Notes under the pieces: generated by a model | What the model saw: only the letters and a program-made list of their open reading frames with translations | The model's database searches: none | What the model was told of the DNA's origin: nothing | In this document: positions 1-5,373 of the stretch, piece by piece | Position numbering within the stretch: position 1 is the first letter of the stretch | Layout: every line of letters begins with the position of its first letter | Assembly (NCBI GenBank): GCA_031281815.1 | Contig: JAITEY010000003.1 | Coordinates: 1 to 5,373 of the forward strand | Direction of reading: 5' to 3' | Origin: Desulfovibrio sp. | GTDB taxonomy: Bacteria; Desulfobacterota; Desulfovibrionia; Desulfovibrionales; Desulfovibrionaceae | DNA length: 5,373 bases | Translations under genes and position numbers: made by a program

Positions 1-122
1 AGTACCCCCGAAAGAGTGGGTTGTCTATGGATTTTTCCAGCCGAACCCGGACAAGCCGTTTCGATAAATCCCTTGCCAGGAAGCACTTTCCGGCTTGCCG
101 GGGACTCGGCTGAATTGAAATC
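1..122. other. Non-coding left edge beside the tRNA-Ser 3' end
   Basis: I see no convincing coding sequence here on either strand; minus-strand frames leaving the tRNA meet stops quickly and have no ribosome binding site. The stretch lies directly downstream of the tRNA-Ser 3' end, a position where integrated elements often begin. It contains an imperfect inverted repeat (listed separately). The extreme edge reads AGTACCCCCGAAA, which on the minus strand ends in a GGGGGTACT motif. This is only weakly suggestive of an integrase arm site, because no second copy is visible. Confidence 0.4.
39..111. repeat. Imperfect inverted repeat downstream of tRNA-Ser
   Basis: The left arm (39-58) reads AGCCGAACCCGGACAAGCCG. 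The right arm (91-111) is its near reverse complement: CGGCTTG at 91-97 pairs perfectly with CAAGCCG at 52-58, and the distal CTCGGCT pairs with AGCCGA, with small bulges around the CCGG core. The intervening loop is about 32 bases. It lacks a following T-tract on either strand, so it is not a classic intrinsic terminator. It could still be a processing or termination structure for the tRNA transcript, or part of an element border. The pairing is visible; the role is unknown. Confidence 0.5.
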
Positions 123-216
123 TGGCGGAGAGACAGGGATTTGAACCCTGGATGGAGGTTTAAGCCCCCATACTCGCTTAGCAGGCGAGCTCCTTCGGCC
201 TCTCGGACATCTCTCC
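123..216 (-). tRNA. tRNA-Ser, anticodon GCU
   Basis: On the minus strand the gene begins at 216 with acceptor strand GGAGAGA, which pairs with TCTCTCC at 127-133. A discriminator G (126) and an encoded CCA (123-125) follow. The anticodon stem CTCGC/GCGAG encloses loop CTGCTAA, giving anticodon GCT (180-182), which reads AGC/AGU serine codons. The long class II variable arm (ATGGGGG paired with CCTCCAT, one G-U, around a short loop) is diagnostic of a serine-type tRNA. The T-arm is CAGGG-TTCAAAT-CCCTG. All arms close, so the gene looks intact. It lies on the same strand as, and downstream of, the redox operon, but has its own promoter. Confidence 0.96.
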
Positions 217-283
217 CTTTTTGCGGCGCGCAGGCGCGGAGGACGGAAACCTTTCCGCTTTGCCTTCGCAACGCTCTCAGGCA

Positions 284-313
284 GGTATATTTTATAGGGC
301 AAAGGTCTGTCAA
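284..313 (-). promoter_or_regulatory. Probable sigma70-type promoter for tRNA-Ser
   Basis: On the minus strand a perfect -35 box TTGACA lies at 308-313. Eighteen bases later is TATACC (284-289), within the AT-rich run TATAAAATATACC. Transcription would start near 277, giving a leader of roughly 60 nt before the mature tRNA 5' end at 216. An overlapping alternative -10 (ATATAC, spacer 17) is possible. The perfect -35 and the location directly upstream of a stable RNA gene make this convincing. The exact -10 register is uncertain. Confidence 0.7.
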
Positions 314-317
314 GCCC

Positions 318-339
318 GTTGTCCCGGCGTTGTCCCGGC
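318..339. repeat. 11-bp tandem duplication, two copies
   Basis: GTTGTCCCGGC occurs twice head to tail (318-328 and 329-339), and the next two bases (GT) begin a third unit. It sits immediately upstream of the -35 box of the tRNA-Ser promoter. It may be a simple replication-slippage duplication; no role is evident. Confidence 0.8.
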
Positions 340-466
340 GTCAGGGACAGCATCCCCTCCGGCGGGATCCAGGGAAACGCTGCTCCCTCCTCACCCCATT
401 ATAGGCCAAGGCCGCACAGCGGCCTCGGCCCGAAGGGCCGGAGCGAGCCGGGACCGCGCTCCCGGC
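331..466. other. Cluster of short GC-rich stem-loops between operon end and tRNA promoter
   Basis: The non-coding stretch 217-487 has no supportable gene. Apart from the tRNA promoter and leader it holds a row of short perfect inverted repeats: TGTCCC/GGGACA (331-336, 344-349); ATCCC/GGGAT (352-356, 364-368); AGGGA/TCCCT (371-375, 384-388); GGCCGC/GCGGCC (410-415, 419-424); CGGCCC/GGGCCG (426-431, 435-440, read as CGGCCC-TTC-GGGCCG on the minus strand); and GCCGGGA/TCCCGGC (447-453, 460-466). The last three begin about 20 bases past the stop codon of the molybdopterin gene. They are the best candidates for its transcript end, although no T-tract follows them. Confidence 0.55.
410..466 (-). 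terminator. Possible hairpin-type 3' end of the redox operon
   Basis: Three consecutive strong hairpins, with stems of 7, 6 and 6 bp and loops of 6, 3 and 3 nt, lie directly downstream of the operon's last stop codon (488-490). Their position fits termination or protection of the mRNA 3' end. No U-run follows any of them, so intrinsic termination of the classic kind is not supported. Rho-assisted termination, or 3'-end trimming back to the hairpins, is equally possible. Confidence 0.35.
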
Positions 467-487
467 GAAGCGATGCGATCCTGTCAG

Positions 488-2746
488 TCAGGCTTTCCGG
501 ATCTCGCACAGGCCTTCTTTATACGGCGGGAAGCCGCTAATCGGGTCGAAGTCTCTGGAGACCAGAAGGTTGCAGTCGGCCTGCGACCAGCCATGAATCA
601 TATCCACGCAGCCGGGCAGCACGATATTGGTAAGGCGCGCCTTCATCTTTATTTCCTTGCCCATGGGCGAGGTCAGCAGCACCCAGTCGCCGTGCTTTAT
701 GCCTCTGGCCGCGGCGTCCTTGGGGTTCATGCGCACCAGCGGGTCCGGCTGGAGCTGGCGCAGCCAGGGCGTGCCGCGCCCCTTGCTGTGCGTGTAGAAG
801 GGCTCGCGCGAGCCGGAGTTGAACAGCAGGGTGTACTTTTCGCGCAGCTCCGGCGTGTTCACCGGGCTGTACACCGGCTCCTTGTAGACGGGGAGCGGAT
901 CAAAACCGCGCTCGCGCAGGAACTCCGAGACAAACTCGATCTTGCCCGTTTTCGTGGTGAAGCCGGGTTTGCCGTCCGGGCGGAGCAGGCCCAGTTCCCA
1001 CTTCTTGAACTTGGGGCTGCCTTTCATCGGTATGCTCACCGGCCCGGGGCTGGCCGCGCGCAGGTCATCGTAGCTTATGCCGGCGTGCAGGGTGCGCACC
1101 ACCTCGCGCATGCATTTTTCTTCCGCCTCTTCGCCCCCGCCGTAGAAGTACTCGCCCAGGCCCAGAGCGGTGCCGATGTCGCAGCAGATGCGCCAGTCGC
1201 TGCGCGCTTCGCCCAAAGGCTTTACGATGGGCTCGCGCAGGAAGATGTTGCGCCCGTAGACGGTGAGCGGCGCGGAGCGCTCAAAGCTCACCGCGGCCGG
1301 GAGGAGCATGTCCATGTAGTCGTGGGTCCAGGGGTTTTCGTGGAAGTCGGCCGCCGCCACGAATTCCATATCCTGAAAGGCCTTTTTGTATTCGTGGGCC
1401 TGCGGCCACATCATGGTATTCACGCCCAGGGTCAGGGCGGCGCGGATCTTCCCGTCGCGCACGTATTCCGGCAGCATGTTCATCTGGACGGTGCCCTGCT
1501 CGTCCAGGTCGGCCCAGACCGGGAAGTATTCCTGGTCCGCCCTGAGATGCCGGATTTTCGGAAGAAGCTCCGGGGAACGGGCGAACTCGTAGGTGCCTTC
1601 CCAGAGGTCGATGGGCAGGGGTTCGTTGATGATGGCGTGGCCGCCGGGCACGTCCAGGCTGCCGGTAAGCGGCACCAGCATCATCATGGCCCGGTAGTTG
1701 TTCACGCCGTTGGAGTGGTGGCCGAAGGCCGGGGCGGTTTTCATGATAATCGGCCCGCCCGGCACCATGGAGGCGGCCTTTTCCAGGCGATCCACCGGCA
1801 CGCCGGTGATTTCGGCGGTTTTTTCCGGTGTGAACCGCTGCACGTATTCCCTGTATTCATCCCAGCCGTGCACCCATTTTTCGACCATTTCCCTGTCGTA
1901 GTTGCCGTCGCGGATGAGCATGTGGGCCAGGCCCAGGGCCATGGCCCCGTCCGTGCCGGGGCGCAGCTGCAGGTGTATGTCCGCGAAGGAGTGCACCGTG
2001 GGGGTGACGCGCGGGTCCACCACCACGAACTTTACGCCGCGCTTTTTCAGGTTGCGCATGCGGTCGAAGCTGAAGGGCATGGCCCAGGCCGGGTTGTTGC
2101 CCCAGATGAAGCAGCAGTTGGTATCCGGCGTGGGCGCGATGCCCGGCGTGGTGATGGAGGAAGCGGTGTACCATTCCTTGCCGTAGAGCAGCTTGGAGCT
2201 GACTTCGTTGGCCGTGTAGCAGACGGAGCTTTCCGTACCGGTGTTCGGCGAGCCGAAGGTAAAGGACAGGCGCTGCAGGATGGTGCGCGGCTCCTTGGGG
2301 TCGCCGGCCATGAACAGCACCTTGTCCGCGCCGTATTTTTCCTTCACGCCGTTGAACTTTTCGGCAATGGTCCGGAGCGCTTCATCCCAGGTTATGCGCT
2401 GCCACTTGGAAGGCTCGCCCTTGGGGTTGGTGCGCTTTACCGGGTAAAGCAGCCGGTGCGGCTCGTAAATTTCCTGCAGGGAGGAGAGGCCCTTGGCGCA
2501 GAGCAGGTTGTTCAGGTAGCCCTCGCGCTTTTCAATGCGGAAGATCTTTCCTTCCTTGATAATGGCCTTGATGCCGCACTTGGGCACATGGTTGCACATG
2601 ACGCAGTGCGAGTATTTGACTTCTTCCGGCGCGCCGGAAGCGGCCAGGGCCTCTGCGTCGGGGTGCACGAAAAAGCCGGTGCCGGCCGCGGCGCCGGCGG
2701 CCGTTACCATTTTTAAAAAGCTTCTTCTGCTTACTGCGGTTGACAT
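488..2746 (-). CDS. Tat-exported molybdopterin oxidoreductase, catalytic subunit (DMSO reductase superfamily)
   Basis: This 752-residue protein is the probable catalytic subunit of a membrane-bound respiratory complex. The N-terminus has a twin-arginine signal, SRRSFLK (residues 6-12), then an Ala/Gly-rich hydrophobic stretch, so it should be exported folded. A [4Fe-4S] site follows: C48-x2-C51-x5-C57-x25-C83, with the conserved basic residue in CAKG (K85). After GSPN (166-169) comes SSVC, making C176 the likely Mo/W ligand. The bis-MGD region includes WGNNP (215-219) and VVVDPR (241-246). The C-terminal dinucleotide-binding domain covers about 635-750. There is no in-frame stop, so it is not a selenoprotein. 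Length is close to PhsA/PsrA (about 750) and far shorter than FdnG. The substrate cannot be assigned: thiosulfate or polysulfide reductase is one option, but acetylene hydratase-like and other reductase branches also share these features. The start has Shine-Dalgarno AAGGAGG (2754-2760, 7-nt spacer) and overlaps the upstream gene by 16 bp. Confidence 0.93.
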   Translation of the reverse strand: MSTAVSRRSFLKMVTAAGAAAGTGFFVHPDAEALAASGAPEEVKYSHCVMCNHVPKCGIKAIIKEGKIFRIEKREGYLNNLLCAKGLSSLQEIYEPHRLLYPVKRTNPKGEPSKWQRITWDEALRTIAEKFNGVKEKYGADKVLFMAGDPKEPRTILQRLSFTFGSPNTGTESSVCYTANEVSSKLLYGKEWYTASSITTPGIAPTPDTNCCFIWGNNPAWAMPFSFDRMRNLKKRGVKFVVVDPRVTPTVHSFADIHLQLRPGTDGAMALGLAHMLIRDGNYDREMVEKWVHGWDEYREYVQRFTPEKTAEITGVPVDRLEKAASMVPGGPIIMKTAPAFGHHSNGVNNYRAMMMLVPLTGSLDVPGGHAIINEPLPIDLWEGTYEFARSPELLPKIRHLRADQEYFPVWADLDEQGTVQMNMLPEYVRDGKIRAALTLGVNTMMWPQAHEYKKAFQDMEFVAAADFHENPWTHDYMDMLLPAAVSFERSAPLTVYGRNIFLREPIVKPLGEARSDWRICCDIGTALGLGEYFYGGGEEAEEKCMREVVRTLHAGISYDDLRAASPGPVSIPMKGSPKFKKWELGLLRPDGKPGFTTKTGKIEFVSEFLRERGFDPLPVYKEPVYSPVNTPELREKYTLLFNSGSREPFYTHSKGRGTPWLRQLQPDPLVRMNPKDAAARGIKHGDWVLLTSPMGKEIKMKARLTNIVLPGCVDMIHGWSQADCNLLVSRDFDPISGFPPYKEGLCEIRKA

Positions 2747-3432
2747 GCTTGCTCCTCCTTGTCTTTTTCAGCCTCGGCGGCTTCAACTTCCGCTACCCAG
2801 AGCGGGTGGTGGCTCTTGGCGAAACTCATGGGCACCCAGCCGGTGAGCATGCCGCTGATGCTGGCCTTGGAGCCGGGATGCAAAAGCCCGAGGTAGGCGT
2901 GGGCGATGACCACGGCCCCCAGGCAGAGTCCGCAGAAGCTGTGAATGGCCGTGGCCCAGCCGATTACCTCCGGGGAGGCCGAATCCAGGTATAAAATTCC
3001 GCCGGTGACCAGCATCACGAAGAAGGCGGCAATCTGCAGCAGGGAGTTGATTTTTTCGCCGCCGTTATAGCGGCCCTGCGGCGGGGTCTGGGCGTGGCCG
3101 GTGAAAAACTCCTTGGGAAAAGCCAGCACGAAGCCGAGATCGTTTTTGCCGAAGCTGAAAGTGTCTTTGAGCCAGCGGGCGGCGTTTTTGCCGGAAAAAA
3201 GCAGCAGGAGGACAGGCCCGGCCAGAAAGGCGATGCCCAGCCCCTTGTGAATCTGCACGAAGCTCTTGAGCAGGTCGTGGCCAATCAGCTTGCCGAAGCT
3301 TTGAAAGGCGATGGCGCAGCCGGTGAAGAGCAGCAGCAGAAAGACTATGGCGTGCACGCCGTGCGCCAGACGGGAACCCCAGCTGAAACGCATGATGCTT
3401 TTGCCGTCCGCGGAGATTTGCCTGTTACTCAT
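2731..3432 (-). CDS. Di-heme cytochrome b subunit (formate dehydrogenase gamma / FdnI type)
   Basis: This 233-residue integral membrane protein probably exchanges electrons between the quinone pool and the iron-sulfur subunit. It has about four hydrophobic segments (roughly 25-45, 60-79, 130-150, 163-184). FdnI-family signatures are present: RFSWGSRLAH (15-24), PPQGRYNGGEK (117-127, matching the family GKYNAGQK motif), a late HAYLGLLHPGS segment (178-188) and AKSHHPLWV (205-213). The four heme-ligand histidines of E. coli FdnI (18, 57, 155, 169) appear to correspond to H24, H62, H164 and H178, and the 14-residue spacing of the last pair is identical. Both hemes b should therefore be bound. 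The C-terminus is a charged Glu/Lys-rich tail. The start at 3432 has AGGAGGT (3440-3446, 7-nt spacer) and overlaps the ferredoxin gene stop by 8 bp, which suggests translational coupling. The family assignment is firm; the partner enzyme's substrate is open. Confidence 0.92.
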   Translation of the reverse strand: MSNRQISADGKSIMRFSWGSRLAHGVHAIVFLLLLFTGCAIAFQSFGKLIGHDLLKSFVQIHKGLGIAFLAGPVLLLLFSGKNAARWLKDTFSFGKNDLGFVLAFPKEFFTGHAQTPPQGRYNGGEKINSLLQIAAFFVMLVTGGILYLDSASPEVIGWATAIHSFCGLCLGAVVIAHAYLGLLHPGSKASISGMLTGWVPMSFAKSHHPLWVAEVEAAEAEKDKEEQACQPQ

Positions 3433-4174
3433 TTTCCTTACCTCCTGTTCTTGAAGCGATCAGGCTGCCGAGCACGGCCGCCGCGGAGGCGCCCAGGACC
3501 ACTTTGCCCAGGGTGGTGCCCGCGGATTTGGCCGTTACAAAGGCGGGCGCCTCATAGGCCGCCGGCAGGAATCCCGGATCCATCCCGGCAGGCAGCACAT
3601 AGTAAAGGCTGGTGCCGGGCACCTGCATGGCGTTGTTATCCTTGATGTATTTGGAGATGACGCTTTCCGGGTCGTTCACGTCGCCGAAGACGCGGCACTG
3701 TCCGGGGCAGTGCACGGTACAGGCCGGGGCATCGCCGGCGGCCACGCGCCCGGAGCAGAACACGCACTTTTCCGCCACATAGCGGCGCTTGGAGCTTTCC
3801 TCCTCATAAGGCTGCACATGGCCGGGCCAGTTGATTTCCTGGTCCCGGATCAGGTGGCGCTGGCCGTAGGGGCAGGCGCTTACACAGTAGCCGCAGCCGA
3901 TGCACTTGTCGTAGTCCACCAGCACCATGCCGTTCTCCGCCTTGTAGGTGGCCCCGGTGGGGCAGACCGCGCGGCAGGCCGGGTCGTCGCAGTGCATGCA
4001 CATGGTCAGGACAAAGCGCTGGTGCGCATCGGGGTACTCCCCCCATTCCACGGGCTTCACGCCGTTGTAATTGACGCCCTGCCTGGTGCCGTAAGTCATT
4101 TTGCAGGCGACTATGCAGGCGTAGCAGCCGATACATCGGTCCAGATCCAGAACCATGCCGTATTTTGCGCTCAT
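3425..4174 (-). CDS. Four-cluster [4Fe-4S] ferredoxin electron-transfer subunit with C-terminal membrane anchor
   Basis: This 249-residue protein is the likely electron wire between the molybdopterin subunit and cytochrome b. Four cysteine sets are visible: C14-x2-C17-x2-C20-x3-C24; C59-x2-C62-x4-C67-x3-C71; C91-x2-C94-x2-C97-x3-C101; and C137-x2-C140-x11-C152-x3-C156, plus an extra C160. This is the pattern of PhsB/NrfC/DmsB/FdnH-type subunits carrying four [4Fe-4S] clusters. Residues about 221-240 form an Ala/Gly/Leu/Val-rich hydrophobic helix before a short polar tail, resembling the single C-terminal anchor of FdnH. There is no signal peptide, so export would be by hitchhiking with the Tat-signal catalytic subunit. 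I chose the start at 4174 (MSAKYG) over an in-frame ATG at 4210: 4174 has an ideal AGGAGG 8 nt upstream, whereas 4210 has no Shine-Dalgarno and touches a likely -10 box. It is the first gene of the operon. Confidence 0.92.
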   Translation of the reverse strand: MSAKYGMVLDLDRCIGCYACIVACKMTYGTRQGVNYNGVKPVEWGEYPDAHQRFVLTMCMHCDDPACRAVCPTGATYKAENGMVLVDYDKCIGCGYCVSACPYGQRHLIRDQEINWPGHVQPYEEESSKRRYVAEKCVFCSGRVAAGDAPACTVHCPGQCRVFGDVNDPESVISKYIKDNNAMQVPGTSLYYVLPAGMDPGFLPAAYEAPAFVTAKSAGTTLGKVVLGASAAAVLGSLIASRTGGKENE

Positions 4175-4182
4175 CTGTCTCT

Positions 4183-4188
4183 CCTCCT
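4183..4188 (-). promoter_or_regulatory. Shine-Dalgarno fixing the ferredoxin start
   Basis: AGGAGG on the minus strand is followed by eight bases and then ATG at 4172-4174. The upstream in-frame ATG (4208-4210) has only AT-rich sequence before it. This decides the start as 4174 and shortens the protein by 12 residues relative to the longest reading. Confidence 0.85.
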
Positions 4189-4210
4189 GAGCTTGGGTTG
4201 CTGAATTCAT

Positions 4211-4219
4211 ATTTTAGCA
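4211..4219 (-). promoter_or_regulatory. Candidate extended -10 promoter of the redox operon
   Basis: The minus strand reads TGCTAAAAT, an extended -10 (TGN plus TAAAAT, five of six consensus bases). Transcription would begin near 4204, giving a leader of about 30 nt containing the Shine-Dalgarno. No good -35 hexamer sits 17 bp upstream; instead the inverted repeat at 4228-4247 occupies that zone, which would suit an activator-dependent promoter. An alternative is the perfect TATAAT at 4238-4243 on the same strand, also without a good -35. Confidence 0.45.
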
Positions 4220-4242
4220 GTAAATAACTTGTAGATTATTAT
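4214..4242 (+). promoter_or_regulatory. Candidate promoter of the MocR-like regulator
   Basis: The plus strand has TTAGCA (4214-4219, four of six matches to TTGACA), a 17-bp spacer and TATTAT (4237-4242). The predicted start is near 4249, leaving about 50 nt of leader before the ATG at 4300. The -10 lies inside the inverted repeat at 4228-4247, so a protein bound there would block this promoter, as in autorepression. Confidence 0.45.
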
Positions 4243-4247
4243 ACAAG
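4228..4247. promoter_or_regulatory. Inverted repeat, probable operator for the divergent regulator
   Basis: Perfect 6-bp arms CTTGTA (4228-4233) and TACAAG (4242-4247) flank an 8-bp AT-only-but-one spacer. The site lies between the divergent genes, overlaps the regulator's candidate -10 and occupies the -35 zone of the operon promoter. The GT...AC arms are loosely compatible with GntR-family half-sites. MocR-type proteins often use direct repeats instead, so assignment to the neighbouring regulator is inference from position. Confidence 0.5.
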
Positions 4248-4299
4248 GACCAGACGCGGGATTTGGATAGGAACCAGGATATCTGGGAAGGAGAGCTTC

Positions 4300-5373
4300 A
4301 TGTTTTTTTCCTGGATTCCCAAGCGCGAATCAGACGAGCCGCTGTACAAACAGCTGGCCGGGCATATTGCCGAGATGATCGGCGCGGGCTATTTCGCGAA
4401 CGGCGACAGGCTCCCCAGCCAGCGGGTCATGGCGGAGCGCTTCGGCCTGGGGCGGAACACGGTGATCCGCGCGCTGGAGGAACTGGCCAAAACCGGCATC
4501 CTCTCGGCCAGCCAGAAATCCGGGGTCTACGTCATCAGCCGCTCGGCCGAGACCGCGCCGGACTGGGACGCCTACTTCCGGCGGGCCAACTACCGCCCCG
4601 GCGTGGATGATTACCGTATGTGGCGGGACAAGGGCGACCTGAGGGATTTGGTCCTCTCCCGCGAGTTCAACATGCTGGCCTATTTTAAAGACGCCATCGC
4701 CGCGGCGGTCGAGCGCACCGGCGACAGCACGACGCTGGACGCCCACGGGCTGCCTCGCCTGCGCGAAGCCATCGTGCGGCACATGAAGACAAGCTGCTCT
4801 CTGGACACCACAGTGGATAACGTGATTATCTGCCCCGGCCTGGACCAGAGCATCTACACCCTGTGCGCGGCGCTCATGCCCAGCGGGGGGAGTCTGGCGC
4901 ACGAGCGGGCCACGCTGATCAACACCGTGTCGAACATCCACTCCCTGAGGCTGAACATGCTGCCCGTGGGGCAGGACCGCTTCGGCATCATCCCGGAAGA
5001 GCTGGATAAAACCCTGAGCAGGCGCAGCCACGCCGTGCTGTTCACGGACCCCATCGCCCACTCGCCCACCGGCATAACCACCAGCAGGCGCCGGCAGCGC
5101 GATTTGATGAAGATCATCAACAAGTACCGCATCCCGGTTATCGAAAACGGCCACAAGCGGGATCTCTGGTGCGGCAGGCCGTTCCCCCCGCCCATGAAGT
5201 CCCTGCCCGGAAGCGAGAACATCATCTACCTGGGCTCGCTCCTCAAGGCCTCCATGCGCCTGGGCGTAAGCTGGGTGGTGGCCGACCGGCCCTTCGTGGA
5301 ACAGCTCGGCAACGTGCTCATGCAGTTCAGCACCGTTCCCAGCGGGCTCGCCCAGGTGCTCATGGACGAAATG
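4300..5373 (+). CDS. MocR/GntR-type transcriptional regulator with aminotransferase-like domain (partial, runs off the right edge)
   Basis: The frame is open from ATG 4300 to the window end (358 codons, no stop), with Shine-Dalgarno AAGGAG at 4288-4293 and a 6-nt spacer. Residues about 13-79 are a GntR winged helix-turn-helix: PLYKQLAGHI, then GDRLPSQRVMAERFGLGRNT, VIRALEELAKTGIL and SGVYV. From about 119 an aminotransferase class I/II-like fold follows: GLPRLREAI (150-158), CPGLDQSIYTL (178-188), SPTG (255-258) and YLGSLLKASMRLG (310-322) with a candidate lysine K316. MocR proteins usually run 450-500 residues, so roughly the last quarter is missing. Several PLP-contact motifs are degenerate: the usual EDDY is ENGH (282-285), PGD is SGG (195-197), and the ExPxY segment is ERATLIN. 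It is divergent from the redox operon and probably controls it. DNA-binding family is sure; ligand is unknown. Confidence 0.9.
   Translation, partial: MFFSWIPKRESDEPLYKQLAGHIAEMIGAGYFANGDRLPSQRVMAERFGLGRNTVIRALEELAKTGILSASQKSGVYVISRSAETAPDWDAYFRRANYRPGVDDYRMWRDKGDLRDLVLSREFNMLAYFKDAIAAAVERTGDSTTLDAHGLPRLREAIVRHMKTSCSLDTTVDNVIICPGLDQSIYTLCAALMPSGGSLAHERATLINTVSNIHSLRLNMLPVGQDRFGIIPEELDKTLSRRSHAVLFTDPIAHSPTGITTSRRRQRDLMKIINKYRIPVIENGHKRDLWCGRPFPPPMKSLPGSENIIYLGSLLKASMRLGVSWVVADRPFVEQLGNVLMQFSTVPSGLAQVLMDEM

Noticed and set aside
398..403. TATAAT on the minus strand downstream of the hairpins, as a promoter
   Set aside because: At the proper distance upstream there is only GAGGCC and hairpin DNA, with no -35-like box, and no gene follows before the better tRNA promoter.
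221..2716. Very long plus-strand open frame (831 codons) opposite the molybdopterin gene
   Set aside because: It is antisense to a protein with clear Tat, FeS and Mo-site motifs. Its translation is His/Gly/Ala/Val-rich low-complexity sequence with no domains, and it also crosses the operon-tRNA gap. It is a by-product of GC-rich codon use.
488..2746. Selenocysteine enzyme (formate dehydrogenase) interpretation of the catalytic subunit
   Set aside because: No in-frame TGA occurs at the metal-ligand position, which is Cys176, and the protein is far shorter than FdnG-type chains.
3094..4204. Plus-strand frames at 3094-3645 and 3710-4204 opposite the cytochrome b and ferredoxin genes
   Set aside because: Both are antisense shadows of well-supported genes and have no motifs of their own.
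4175..4210. Upstream ATG at 4210 as the ferredoxin start
   Set aside because: It has no Shine-Dalgarno and lies next to a probable -10 box. The 12 extra residues do not belong to the conserved family N-terminus.
4274..4286. Small hairpin CCAG-GATAT-CTGG just before the regulator's Shine-Dalgarno, as a riboregulator
   Set aside because: A 4-bp stem is too weak to support a claim, and no alternative pairing with the ribosome binding site is evident.
4263..4610. Plus-strand frame of 115 codons overlapping the regulator start
   Set aside because: Its ATG at 4263 lacks a Shine-Dalgarno and the product shows no family features. The frame starting at 4300 has AAGGAG and encodes the winged helix.
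4330..5154. Minus-strand open frame (274 codons) opposite the regulator
   Set aside because: It is the mirror of the GC-rich regulator gene, with no recognisable motif or convincing ribosome binding site. The plus-strand frame has clear GntR and aminotransferase-fold signatures.

Overview
The window looks like chromosomal DNA of a GC-rich, anaerobically respiring bacterium. A sulfate-reducer-type Desulfovibrionaceae (Desulfovibrio/Bilophila-like) host fits best. That placement is inferred from the GC-rich coding, the style of the tRNA-Ser and the type of redox complex, not from a database match.

Layout: the left edge (1-122) carries no recognisable gene but contains a large imperfect inverted repeat. 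Next comes a complete tRNA-Ser(GCU) gene on the minus strand (123-216) with its own promoter near 284-313. A non-coding stretch (217-487) follows, unusually dense in short GC-rich stem-loops. Positions 488-4174 hold a tight three-gene minus-strand operon, transcribed right to left: a four-cluster [4Fe-4S] ferredoxin subunit with a C-terminal membrane anchor, a di-heme cytochrome b subunit of the formate dehydrogenase gamma type, and a Tat-exported molybdopterin (DMSO reductase superfamily) catalytic subunit. Both internal junctions overlap (8 and 16 bp) and each gene has a strong Shine-Dalgarno, so translation is probably coupled. An AT-rich divergent promoter region (about 4175-4299) with a perfect 6-bp inverted repeat separates the operon from a plus-strand MocR/GntR-type regulator. 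The regulator starts at 4300 and runs off the right edge.

How the genes fit together: the three subunits should form an energy-linked membrane complex. The catalytic subunit would lie on the outer face of the membrane, the iron-sulfur subunit would wire it to the hemes, and cytochrome b would exchange electrons with the (mena)quinone pool. The architecture mixes FdnGHI features (FdnI-like cytochrome b, anchored FeS subunit) with a PhsA/PsrA-sized catalytic chain that uses a cysteine as likely metal ligand. The substrate cannot be read from the sequence. The divergent regulator is probably specific to this operon. Its aminotransferase-like domain has lost several canonical PLP-contact motifs, so it may sense something other than a PLP-amine adduct. 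The most interesting item is therefore a substrate-unknown Mo/W respiratory complex paired with an atypical MocR sensor.
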